This document shows positions 16,301 through 23,784 of a stretch of DNA of 60,438 bases, in pieces; the first letter of the stretch is position 1; the number at the start of each line of letters is the position of its first letter. Both the position numbers and the translations under genes were made by a program. The stretch is from Lentzea kentuckyensis (lineage in GTDB: Bacteria; Actinomycetota; Actinomycetes; Mycobacteriales; Pseudonocardiaceae), in assembly GCF_002150765.1 (NCBI RefSeq), contig NZ_MUYM01000048.1, positions 1 to 60,438 of the forward strand. The letters are read 5' to 3'. The notes beneath the pieces are model-generated. The model ran no database searches and had not been told where the DNA came from. It worked only from the letters and a program-made list of their open reading frames with translations.

Positions 16301-18874
16301 CGCACCTGCCACGAAAGCCTGTGCCAGCACCGAGAACAGGCCGGCGAGGGTGGGCGCGCCGGCATCGACCGCGGCCGCACCCGTGAGGTCGGCCAGGACG
16401 CGGCCGGGGCCGACCTCCACCAGCAGGTCGGTCTCGCCCAGCCGCTGCAGCGCGGGGTGGAACCGCACGGGCCGCACGACCTGGTCGCACAGCAGCGCGC
16501 GCACGTCGGTGTCCGGTGTGAGCGCGTTTCCCGTGACGGTGGACAGGACCTGCCGTGCGGGAGCGGAGAACGGCACCTCCTCCAGCGCGTCGGCCAGCGG
16601 TTCGATCGCGGGGGCGACGAGGGCCGAGTGGAACGCGTGCGACACCCGCAACCGTGTCACCCGGATCCCGCGCCGGCCCGCCCTGCGCTCGACCTCGGCG
16701 ATGGCGTCGGCCTCGCCGGAGACCACGGTCCTGGTGGGACCGTTGAGAGCCGCCACCACCGCGGCCAGTCCGTCGAGCAACTCTGCGGTGCTCGCCGCGC
16801 TCGCCGCGACGTCGAGCATCGCGCCGCTGCCGGGGCAGTCGGCCATCGCCCGGCCGCGTGCGGTCACCACGTCGAGCAGCGCTCGTCTCGACAACACGCC
16901 CGCCCAGTGCAACGCGGTCAGCTCGCCGAGGCTGTGGCCGATCGCCGCGTCGGCCTCCACGCCGAGCGCGCGCAGCACCTCCAGCGCGGCGACCGAGCAG
17001 GTCGTGATCGCGGGCTGGGCGACCGCGGTGTCGCGGAGGTTCCCGTCGGCCGGCTCCCGCAGGCCCGCGTCGGCGAACACCTCGGCCGCGACGGGGAAGC
17101 GACGGGCGAGCGCCGCGCCGTCGAGCCGGGTCGGCGATCCCTGGCCGGAGAACAGGAACCCGATGCGCGGTGGCCGCCGGTGCTCGCCCAGCCAGGTGCC
17201 GGGCGACGGCGTCCCCGCGAGCACCGCGTCCAGGCGCGTCACGAGCTGGGCCGGGCTGTCCGCGAGCACCGCGGCCCGCCACGGCAGATCGGCGGGAGCA
17301 CGCTCGGTCGCGAGGTCGCGCACCTGCCCGAAGCTCATCCCGCGGGCGGCCGCGCGCACCCCGGCCACCTCGGCCAGCAGCTCGTCCCGCGACGCCGCGG
17401 CGAACGGGATCAGCTCCACGTCCTGCGCGGTGCGGGCGAGCAGCCGTTCGCGGCCGGTCAGCGTCGTGCGGCGGACGGGCGTGGCGCCCTCCACGGTGAT
17501 GTGGGTGTTGATCCCGCCGAACCCCATCGCGCTCACCCCGGCCCGCACCGGCCGATCGGCCGGCCACACCCGCGGCTCGCGCAGCACCCGCAGCGGCGCG
17601 TCGGCGGCGAGCAGCTCGGCGTGCGGGTTCTCGCACCCCGTCACCGGCGGCAACACCTGCCGGTCCACGCTCAGCACCGCCTTGATCAGTCCGGCCACCC
17701 CGGCGGCCGCCTTGGTGTGACCGATGTTCGCCTTGATCGTCCCGATCGCGGCGCCGCCGGGCGCGGCACCGGCCGACCGGCAGGCCTCGCTCAGCGCGGC
17801 GAGCTCGACCGCGTCGCCGTGGCTGGTGCCGGTGCCGTGGCCCTCGAACAGGGCGACCGTCCCGATGTCGTACCCGGCCATGTCGTAGGCACGGCGCAGG
17901 GCGAGCAACTGCCCGGCCCGTTCCGGCCTGGTGAGTCCACCCGCGCCGTCCGACGACACACCCCAGCCGCGGATCAACGCGTGGATCCGGGCACCCCACG
18001 CGACCGCGTCCGAGTGCCGGGCCAGCGCGACGATGCCGCACCCCTCGCCCGGCCAGAAGCCGGAGGAAGCCCGGTCGTAGACGCGCATCACGCCGGTCGC
18101 CAGCGCCTGCGTCTTCGCGAACCCGACGAGCTCGAACGGGTCGAGGCTCAGGTCCACCCCGCCCGCCAGCACGAGATCGAGGTCGCCCCGCCGCAACGCC
18201 TGCGCGGCGTTGACCACCGCGAGCAACGACGACGCGCACGCGCCGTCGACGGTGAAGCCACCGCCGTTGAAGTCGAACTCGTTGCAGATCCGGCCCGCGA
18301 TGGTGTTGGACAGCCCGCCGCTGAGCGAATCCTCGCCGATCGGCGCGAACGGCGCCTTGAACTCCCGTTCGAGCTCGGTGAGGAACTCGGTGACGTCCGG
18401 GTCCTCCCATCCCTTGCCGCGCAGTGCGTTCGCGACGACCCTGCCGACGTAGGGCCACCTGAGGCGCAGCACGGAGGTGCGGGAGAACTCTCCGGTCAGG
18501 GTGTTGCCGAGCACGACCCCGACCCGTTCGCGGTCCACCGGCACCGAGCCGGGGAAGCCCGCGTCGGCCAGCGTCTCCCCCGCCACGTCGAGCGCCAGCC
18601 AGTGCGTGAGGTCGGTGGCCCGGTAGGTCGCACCGGAGACGCGGTGACGCACCCGGTCGAACTCGTAGTCCTCCAGCACCGCCGCGTGGGTGGAGTACAC
18701 CATGTCCGGTGCCGCCGGATCCGGCGAGTGGTAGTCGGCCAGCCGCAGCCGCTCGTCCGGCAGGCGGCGGAACGACCGGCGCTGGCTCAGCACGTTGCGC
18801 CACAACCGGCTCGGGTCGTCGGCCTCCGGGTAGCGGCAGGCCATGCCGATGATCGCGAGCGCGTCGTCCGTCAC
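13307..18874 (-). CDS. pksE: Enediyne-type iterative type I polyketide synthase PksE, apparently lacking the C-terminal PPTase
   Basis: 1855 residues that build the polyene precursor from malonyl units. Domains by eye: KS 1-460 with Cys213 (DGACASS), His346 (EGHGTGT) and His386 (NIGHTKAA); AT about 565-880 with GQGS and GHSLGE (Ser648); one ACP about 915-990 with LHLNSI (Ser943); a linker holding about 100 residues of tandem repeats (1149-1249); KR about 1255-1500 with TGGGKGIG, Ser1391 and Tyr1404; DH about 1515-1770 with DHALGGTPLLP (His1534) and Asp1690. Family members end with a PPTase of about 200 residues. Here only about 85 residues follow the DH, with no CD(I/V)E or WxxKEA motif. The GTG at 18874 overlaps the unbU stop (GTGA). 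Confidence 0.93.
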   Translation of the reverse strand: MTDDALAIIGMACRYPEADDPSRLWRNVLSQRRSFRRLPDERLRLADYHSPDPAAPDMVYSTHAAVLEDYEFDRVRHRVSGATYRATDLTHWLALDVAGETLADAGFPGSVPVDRERVGVVLGNTLTGEFSRTSVLRLRWPYVGRVVANALRGKGWEDPDVTEFLTELEREFKAPFAPIGEDSLSGGLSNTIAGRICNEFDFNGGGFTVDGACASSLLAVVNAAQALRRGDLDLVLAGGVDLSLDPFELVGFAKTQALATGVMRVYDRASSGFWPGEGCGIVALARHSDAVAWGARIHALIRGWGVSSDGAGGLTRPERAGQLLALRRAYDMAGYDIGTVALFEGHGTGTSHGDAVELAALSEACRSAGAAPGGAAIGTIKANIGHTKAAAGVAGLIKAVLSVDRQVLPPVTGCENPHAELLAADAPLRVLREPRVWPADRPVRAGVSAMGFGGINTHITVEGATPVRRTTLTGRERLLARTAQDVELIPFAAASRDELLAEVAGVRAAARGMSFGQVRDLATERAPADLPWRAAVLADSPAQLVTRLDAVLAGTPSPGTWLGEHRRPPRIGFLFSGQGSPTRLDGAALARRFPVAAEVFADAGLREPADGNLRDTAVAQPAITTCSVAALEVLRALGVEADAAIGHSLGELTALHWAGVLSRRALLDVVTARGRAMADCPGSGAMLDVAASAASTAELLDGLAAVVAALNGPTRTVVSGEADAIAEVERRAGRRGIRVTRLRVSHAFHSALVAPAIEPLADALEEVPFSAPARQVLSTVTGNALTPDTDVRALLCDQVVRPVRFHPALQRLGETDLLVEVGPGRVLADLTGAAAVDAGAPTLAGLFSVLAQAFVAGARIAFDVLAAGRERPERPALEPRTFLANPCEVVPPAEDLVPAPVVVRDEGGDELTLLRGLIAAQAELPVDAVGQDARLLTELHLNSITLVQIASEAADRLGVRPLDEAVSFADSTVAELAALLAASPPHDGTSGVVSPVVPWARTFTVNWVKQSRGHARTTPCRWNVAVADDHPLALGVRGAFRSSEPAAAKGVVVCLDPRRRPADAEHLLTAVREACADPEVTRLVVVQHGGGGGGIARSVVFERPDLVVRVIDVAVDAAAELLDEARVEAETGDGFAEVRLGWGGIHRSGPVRQVPVLAVADRGGDPLGDGGVRQVADRGGESVGNGAVRQAPVPAAADRNGDSLGEGAVRQVPVLVAADRNGDLVGEGAVRQLPMPAAAHRNGDPLGEAAVLGAGDVLLVTGGGKGIGAEAALALAQRCEARVALLGRSAPDDPEVAATLARFDALGLKARYLSADVTDHAEVAAAVEQVRQDLGEPTAILHAAGTNHPALLRDLDGTALSAALAPKVVGLSAVLDSVEPERLRLLVAFGSVIGEIGMRGEAHYALANDWLRLAVEEAARRLPRCRCRTIEWSVWASAGMGDRLGVLDSLVRRGVMPMSTEDALALLTRIVDEDDLPTTVLVTSRFGLPPTVRFAAAPLPPLRFLEKTVLHYPGTELVVDAELSTATDPYLLDHALGGTPLLPAVTGLEAMAQVAHALTGLPVTGFADVRLARPVTVPESGRTIRLAAVVTAQGVEVALRCGDVDHFRARCLLTEVSAIEPVAAEEASLVEQPDLYARQLFHGRRFQRVRGYRELQARRCVADIAVDAGAAWFSAFLPPRLVLGDFGARDAFIHAAQACVPHRRVLPVAVERIELTGRHHGAVVRAVGVETDSGPDELTYDLTVHNADGEVTERWTGLRLRMVEPLPLPDSWAPEIAAAYAQRRLAELTGRDVRVRSGDGGLVVLDTARRAPDQDTDDGWSVRGGVITWHGRVDGADVVLRVPSDEGEQGGPDTT
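15128..15430 (-). repeat. In-frame 63-bp tandem repeats inside pksE
   Basis: About five degenerate copies of a 21-codon unit encode variants of GAVRQ-xPVxxAADRNGD-xLGE. Three adjacent copies are full length and very similar; one copy is shortened to about 15 codons. They fall in the linker between the ACP and KR domains (residues about 1149-1249) and keep the reading frame. Confidence 0.9.
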
Positions 18875-19863
18875 GACAGCCGCCTCTCGGTCGTCTTCGC
18901 GCGGGTGTGCCGGGCCCACAGGTAGAGACCGCGGCCGGCACACACCACGACGAGGCAGAAGAAGATCCCGTAGGAGACGTGGATCAGCATGAAGAACGCG
19001 TAGGCGGCGGCGCTGGCCAGGCCGAACGCCACCTGGTTGCGCTTCCCCGTGGGCGTCGTGCCGGGATCGGTGATCATGTAGTTGGTGAAGAGGATGAACG
19101 CGACGCCCGTCATCGGCGCGAGCGCGCCGAGCACCGAGATGTCGGTGAACACCGCGCGCAGGATCGCCTGCAGGGCGAACCCGCCGACCCAGCCGGCGAT
19201 CAGCGGCCACTTGCCGGTCAGCTGCGTGTTGATCATCAGCCCGCTCATCAGCAGCAGGGCGGGAATGATCCAGTCGAGCGGACCGCCGAACGTCGCGGTG
19301 AAGTGGTACGGCATGCCGATGCCGACCCACGGGAAGATCACCAGGGTGGCCGAGATGCCGAGGTTCGACGGGTTGAACACGTGCCGCATCCGCCCGTTGA
19401 CCGGCGCGCGCCACAGGTACTTGGCGCCCGCCGCGACGACCGCGGCGAAGGCGAACGGCCACAGCATGCCGCCCGGATAGATGAGCAGCGCGATCGCCAT
19501 GCCCGCGATGTGCGAGGGCAGCAGGAAGTTCACCAGCCGCAGCACCCCGCCGCGGTACTCGGCGCGGCGACCGTGTCCCCACGCGTCGATCATCTCCAGC
19601 AGCAGCGCGGCCGCGTAGGACGTCAGGGTGGACACCACCGGTGCCGCCCACGGCGTCTCCAGGCCGAGCCACAGGTGCCCCACGACGGTGAAGATCGTGA
19701 TCGTGGTCGCGAACCGCCGCAGTGCCGCGAGCCGCTTGTCCTTGGGCACCAACGCACTCGCTGGAGGTGCTGGTGCGGCGGGCTCCGAAGTGGCTGGTGC
19801 GGCGGCCGCCGGTGGCGCGATCACCTCGTGCGGTTGTGCGGGCCGCGTCGCCTTGATCGCCAT
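18871..19863 (-). CDS. unbU: Enediyne biosynthesis membrane protein UnbU
   Basis: 330 residues: an Ala/Pro-rich cytoplasmic start of about 45 residues, then eight or so membrane segments. The core resembles RnfD/NqrB-type integral subunits, for example RHVFNPSNLGISATLVIF, GPLDWIIPALLLMSGLMINT and TNYMITDPGTTPTGKRNQ. UnbU is one of the five conserved enediyne-cassette genes and has no proven reaction; transport or electron-transfer roles have been suggested. ATG 19863 lies one base after the unbV stop, and its own stop overlaps the pksE GTG. The three genes are translationally coupled. Confidence 0.92.
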   Translation of the reverse strand: MAIKATRPAQPHEVIAPPAAAAPATSEPAAPAPPASALVPKDKRLAALRRFATTITIFTVVGHLWLGLETPWAAPVVSTLTSYAAALLLEMIDAWGHGRRAEYRGGVLRLVNFLLPSHIAGMAIALLIYPGGMLWPFAFAAVVAAGAKYLWRAPVNGRMRHVFNPSNLGISATLVIFPWVGIGMPYHFTATFGGPLDWIIPALLLMSGLMINTQLTGKWPLIAGWVGGFALQAILRAVFTDISVLGALAPMTGVAFILFTNYMITDPGTTPTGKRNQVAFGLASAAAYAFFMLIHVSYGIFFCLVVVCAGRGLYLWARHTRAKTTERRLS

Positions 19864-19864
19864 G

Positions 19865-21766
19865 TCACGCTCCCAACAGGATGGTGTGACGGCCTGTCGT
19901 CACGGCCGAGGTGTGGTGCCGGACCGCGCCCTTGGCGTCCCGCCAGCTGAGCTCGACCGAGACGGGCGTCGCCGTGCCGAGGCCGAAGTGGAGCTCGGCG
20001 CTGCGCACGCTGGCGTGCCCGTTGCCGCCGTCGACCTGGGCGGTGAGCCTGCGTCCGTCGGTGAGGACGACCGTCGCCGTCGCGCCGATCGCGGGCGTGC
20101 CGCGCAGCTTGTCGCCCTCGTCTCCCCCTGCGATCCGGAACGCGGTCCCGTCCTGCGGCAGGAGCAGCCGCAACACCGTGCTGCGCTCGTCGCCGGTACC
20201 GCGGTTGAGGTAGAAGAACGACTCGGCCCACTGGCGGGCCACCGCGAGATCGAGTCTTCCGTCGCCGTTCACGTCCGCGGTCGCGACTCCCCGGCTCACG
20301 CCGGCGTCGCGCAGCCCGATCACGTCCGCGACGTTGCTCCAGCGGCCGTCCGGTCCGCGCACGAAGAACTGGTCGTCCTGGTTGCCCGCGAGCTCCCACC
20401 CCGGCGTGTGGTTCATCCACGCGCCCGTGTACCGCAGCAGTCCGTCGTTGGCCATGGCCAGTTCGGAGACCTGTGGCCACAGGTTCGCTGTGCCCTCGGT
20501 GAACCCGGTCGACTGCACCAGTTCCGGCACGGAGTCGTTGTCGAAGTCGCCGAACTTGGCGTCCCAGCCCCATCCGCTGCGCGACAGCGAGAGATCCTCG
20601 CTGCGGTCGGTGAACGGTGCGCGGCCGGCGTCGAGATCGTCCGCGCTGCCGGTGTTGAGCCAGGCGAAGTTGCTCTCCATCAGACCGAACTCGCAGGAGA
20701 TGTTGCTGACGAACATGTCCGTGTGCCCGTCGGAGTTCATGTCGGCGAAGTCGATTCCCATGCCCTTGAACGAGTCGACGCCGAGCTGCTTCGACCGCGG
20801 CACGGCGAAGCCCGCCTCGCCGCGGACCTCGGCGAGCCGGACCCGGCCCGGCGTCGACCGGTTCACGAACAGCCGGTCCGGCCCGAAGTCGTGCGCGAAG
20901 TACAGCTCGGGCAACAGGTCTCCGTTGAGGTCCTGTGCGCCGATGGCGAGAGTCCATCCCGCGGCCGCGTCCGGTGTGAGCACGTCGCGCGCCTCGCTGA
21001 AGCCGCCCTTGCCGTCACCGAGGTAGATCCGGTCGATCCCGCCGTTGAAGGCCCGCGACATCGAGTCCTGCATCTGCGTCGCCGGCTCGAACTTCGCGCT
21101 GGGGTCGAGCAGCCGGGCGCCGTCGGGGAAGTAGTTGCCGACGATCAGGTCGAGTTTGCCGTCACCGTCGACGTCGGTGCTCAGGACCGTGTCGGTGTAC
21201 CAGCGCTGATCGCGGTCGGGCACGAGTTCGGACGGCGTGAAGACCCCACGGCCGAACGGACCTGGGTCGTGGCGGAACAACACCGGTGTGCGGCCCCAGT
21301 AGTAGGTCAGCACGTCGGTGTCGGCATCGCCGTCGACGTCCAACGGCAGGCAGCCCATCGGCGCCATCGTCCTGTCCATGTGCAGCGGCGCCACGTCGAG
21401 CACGAACGGCCGGTAGCGCTCGGTCGCGTGGGCCGGCGACACCGTGATCGTGTCCGTTCTCGGGTCGGACAGGCACAGGTCGTCGGCCCGGCCGTTGCCG
21501 TCGAGATCCCCCATCGCGACGGCGGCGCCGACCGCGGAGATCCACGCGGAGATCTTCTCCAGCTCCGCGGCGACCGGACGCTCGGTCCGCATGCCGTCGA
21601 CCGCGACCGAGGCGATCGGCGTGCGGTCGAACGCGAACCGGTCGCGCAACTCGGCCGGGTCGCCGGCGGCGGCTGACGGCAGTCTCGTGAACAATGCGAC
21701 GACAAAGATCAGTATTACCGCGAAGAATGCGGAAGAGTACTTCTTCAGACCCGACGGGCGACTCAC
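19865..21766 (-). CDS. unbV: Enediyne biosynthesis protein UnbV (CRTAC1-like, FG-GAP repeats, ASPIC/UnbV domain)
   Basis: 633 residues. The start is GTG 21766, preceded by AGGGGG and giving VSRPSGLKKYSSAFFAVILI, a single membrane anchor or signal. The body is an integrin-like propeller with FG-GAP/calcium loops such as DLDGNGRADDL, DVDGDGKLDLIVGNYFPDG, DLNGDLLPELYF and DVNGDGRLDLAVAR. The last 90 residues are the ASPIC/UnbV domain (GTPAIGATATVVLTDGR onward). It should face the outside of the membrane. UnbV is one of the conserved cassette genes of unknown chemistry. It is the first gene of a five-gene minus-strand operon with its own TTGACA promoter. Confidence 0.94.
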   Translation of the reverse strand: MSRPSGLKKYSSAFFAVILIFVVALFTRLPSAAAGDPAELRDRFAFDRTPIASVAVDGMRTERPVAAELEKISAWISAVGAAVAMGDLDGNGRADDLCLSDPRTDTITVSPAHATERYRPFVLDVAPLHMDRTMAPMGCLPLDVDGDADTDVLTYYWGRTPVLFRHDPGPFGRGVFTPSELVPDRDQRWYTDTVLSTDVDGDGKLDLIVGNYFPDGARLLDPSAKFEPATQMQDSMSRAFNGGIDRIYLGDGKGGFSEARDVLTPDAAAGWTLAIGAQDLNGDLLPELYFAHDFGPDRLFVNRSTPGRVRLAEVRGEAGFAVPRSKQLGVDSFKGMGIDFADMNSDGHTDMFVSNISCEFGLMESNFAWLNTGSADDLDAGRAPFTDRSEDLSLSRSGWGWDAKFGDFDNDSVPELVQSTGFTEGTANLWPQVSELAMANDGLLRYTGAWMNHTPGWELAGNQDDQFFVRGPDGRWSNVADVIGLRDAGVSRGVATADVNGDGRLDLAVARQWAESFFYLNRGTGDERSTVLRLLLPQDGTAFRIAGGDEGDKLRGTPAIGATATVVLTDGRRLTAQVDGGNGHASVRSAELHFGLGTATPVSVELSWRDAKGAVRHHTSAVTTGRHTILLGA

Positions 21767-21795
21767 CGAATACCCCCTAGTCGACTGACCAACTA

Positions 21796-21825
21796 AGTAT
21801 CCGAAAATGCCCCTCGCAGTGTCAA
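21796..21825 (-). promoter_or_regulatory. Promoter of the unbV-unbU-pksE operon
   Basis: On the minus strand a consensus -35 TTGACA (21825-21820) is followed after 18 bases by GATACT (21801-21796) as the -10. Transcription would begin near 21789, about 23 bases before the GTG start at 21766, with AGGGGG in the leader. Nearby CAATAT repeats (21829-21846) separate it from the divergent tebC promoter. Confidence 0.7.
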
Positions 21826-21855
21826 CGCGCAATATAAGGAGCAATATCGGCAGCA

Positions 21856-21885
21856 TTGACTCAAACGCGAACACCAACCTAGATT
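21856..21885 (+). promoter_or_regulatory. Promoter of tebC, predicted leaderless
   Basis: -35 TTGACT (21856-21861), an 18-bp spacer, then -10 TAGATT (21880-21885). The candidate ATGs at 21888 and 21894 lie only 3-9 bases downstream and lack a ribosome site, so the transcript probably starts at the ATG itself. Confidence 0.65.
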
Positions 21886-21893
21886 CGATGGTC

Positions 21894-22352
21894 ATGCGAA
21901 CGCGCTACGAGTATCGGCACACGGTCACGCTCGACGAGACGAACCTGCTCGGCAACGTCTACTTCGCCCACTACGTGCGCTGGCAGGGCCACTGCCGGGA
22001 ACTGTTCCTGCGCACGTACGCACCCTCGGTGTTCGCCGAGCTGGACGCCTCGCAGGCGATCGTGACGACGCGGTGCGGCTGCGAGTACCTCGCCGAGCTG
22101 ATGGCGTTCGACGAGGTCGCGGTGCGGATGCACGCGGGCGAGGTGACCACGAACCGGCTCACCCTGCTGTTCGAGTACTGGCGCATCGGCGAGAACGGCG
22201 AGGAACTCGTCGCCAGGGGTGAACAGCAACTCGCCTGGCTGGTGCGCGACGGCGCGCGGTTCCTTCCCGATCAGGTACCGGATGAATTGCTCACCGCAAT
22301 TGATGCCTATCTGCGCGGGAACCAGCCAGCCGCCATTGGTGCAGATACATGA
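21894..22352 (+). CDS. tebC: Enediyne thioesterase TebC (hotdog fold)
   Basis: 152 residues of the 4-hydroxybenzoyl-CoA-type hotdog thioesterases that release polyene from enediyne PKSs. The family signature is intact: LDETNLLGNVYFAHYVRWQGHCRELFLR, including the conserved Asn, Arg and Glu around the acyl site; CGCEYLAEL and RLTLLFEYWRI follow. I use the ATG at 21894 because the predicted transcription start falls there; 21888 would add two residues. It is divergent from unbV and converges with a solute-binding-protein gene, overlapping it by 62 bases. It completes the five-gene cassette. Confidence 0.94.
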   Translation: MRTRYEYRHTVTLDETNLLGNVYFAHYVRWQGHCRELFLRTYAPSVFAELDASQAIVTTRCGCEYLAELMAFDEVAVRMHAGEVTTNRLTLLFEYWRIGENGEELVARGEQQLAWLVRDGARFLPDQVPDELLTAIDAYLRGNQPAAIGADT

Positions 22353-23784
22353 ACCGGTTCGCCGCCGTCTCCGGCAGTTCCGGCATCACCACCGTGTCCC
22401 GCACGGCGTCCACCACGACGGGGTGGAACAGGAAGAGCTGCGGGGCGTCCGCGACGATCGTCCGCAGCGCCTCTCCGACGAGCTCCTTGCGGGCGGCCAC
22501 GTCCAGTTCGGTCTGGCCGGCGTCGAGCAGGCGGTCGACCCGGCGGTCGCGGTAGGCGAGCCGGTTCCAGCCGACCGGCGTGAGCATCGACGAGTGGTAG
22601 AACGCGTGCAGGAACGCCGGATCCGGGTGCGGCACCAGCGCCATCACCAGCGCCTCGAACTCACGGGTCCGCACGCGGGTGTGCAGCAGGTCCGCCATCG
22701 GCAGGGCCTCGATGCGCACGTCCACCCCGATCTCGGCGCACTGCGTCGCGATCAGCTCTGCCGTCTGCCGCTTGACCTCGTCGCCCTCGACCGTGGAGAT
22801 CGTGAACGCGAGATCGCCGATCCCCGCCTCGCGCAGCAGGTGCCGGGCGAGCCGCGGGTCGTGCTCGAACCTCGGCAGGTCGTCGCGGTACCACGAACCG
22901 CCGGGAGCGAACGGACCATGCGCGACCTGTCCCTCGCCACCCAGCACCCGAGCGACGAGCGCGGCCCGGTCCACGGCGTGACACAGGGCGCGCCGCACCC
23001 GCCGGTCGGCGAACTTCGGATGGCCGGTGTTGAAGCCCAGGTACGTGAAGCCGGCGTCGAGCGAGCGCACCAGCCGGACCTCCGCGGCGGCTTCGGCTCT
23101 GGCCGCGAGCCTCGGCGACAGGCCGGGCACGAAGTCCGCCTGTCCTGTCAGCACTTGCTCCAGCGCACTGTCCTGATCGGACACGACCCGCCACACCACC
23201 TCGTCGAGCGGTGGCCTGCCGAGGTGGTAACCGGTGTGCGCACGCAACACCAGTTCGGAGTCCGAACGGCCGGCGAACCGGAACGCGCCGGACCCGACCG
23301 GCGCCGCGTTGGCCGGGTGGTCGCGCAGCGGACCGTCCGCGTAGACGTGCCGGGGAATGATCGGCCGCCACGCCAGCGCCGAAAGGAACGGCGCGTAGGG
23401 CGCGGGCAGCACGGCTCGCAGATGTCCCGGATCCACCGCGAAGAAGCGGATCGGCTCACCCCGCACGAGGAACTCGGGACGACGCGCGCTCGCGACCTCC
23501 GGATCGAGGATCGACTCGAACGTGAACACCGCGTCGTGCGCGGTCACCTGGCGGCCGTCGTGCCAGCGCGCCTCGGGCAACAGCTCGAAGTCCCAGGTCA
23601 GCCCATCCGGCGACCGGGTCCACCCGCGCAGGAGCCGGCCCGGCACGTGCTGCCCGGCACGATCGGTGAGCACGAGGTGGTCGAAGATCCGGTTGAGCAC
23701 CTCGCCGGTCGCCAGGTCGCTGTAGAGGATCGGGTTGAGCACGCCGGTGCCCTGTGCCCGCGCGATCACGACGCTTCGGTCCAC
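22291..23784 (-). CDS. Oligopeptide-type solute-binding protein (SBP_bac_5) without signal peptide, copy B
   Basis: About 497 residues with the whole family-5 extracellular binding-protein fold: LSDLATGEVLNRIFDHLV-like start, LTWDFELLPEARWHDGRQVTAHDAVFTFES, GSGAFRFAGRSD, YLGFNTGHPKFADRRVRRALCHAVDR and WNRLAYRDRRVDRLLD. It starts directly with the first strand (VDRSVVIARAQGTG) and has no lipobox or Sec/Tat signal. The GTG at 23784 has GGGAG five bases upstream and lies inside the end of copy A (19-bp overlap). No permease or ATPase gene is nearby, so intracellular binding or sequestration of the product is a possible role (inference). Confidence 0.85.
   Translation of the reverse strand: MDRSVVIARAQGTGVLNPILYSDLATGEVLNRIFDHLVLTDRAGQHVPGRLLRGWTRSPDGLTWDFELLPEARWHDGRQVTAHDAVFTFESILDPEVASARRPEFLVRGEPIRFFAVDPGHLRAVLPAPYAPFLSALAWRPIIPRHVYADGPLRDHPANAAPVGSGAFRFAGRSDSELVLRAHTGYHLGRPPLDEVVWRVVSDQDSALEQVLTGQADFVPGLSPRLAARAEAAAEVRLVRSLDAGFTYLGFNTGHPKFADRRVRRALCHAVDRAALVARVLGGEGQVAHGPFAPGGSWYRDDLPRFEHDPRLARHLLREAGIGDLAFTISTVEGDEVKRQTAELIATQCAEIGVDVRIEALPMADLLHTRVRTREFEALVMALVPHPDPAFLHAFYHSSMLTPVGWNRLAYRDRRVDRLLDAGQTELDVAARKELVGEALRTIVADAPQLFLFHPVVVDAVRDTVVMPELPETAANRFMYLHQWRLAGSRADRHQLR

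Noticed and set aside
14922..17720. Long plus-strand and other-frame ORFs over pksE
   Set aside because: They are low-complexity Ser/Arg/Ala shadows opposite KS, AT and KR motifs that are fully legible on the minus strand.
13307..18874. PUFA synthase or modular PKS
   Set aside because: There is a single ACP and no second KS or enoyl reductase, and the genes unbL, unbU, unbV and tebC are all adjacent, which is specific to enediyne-type loci.
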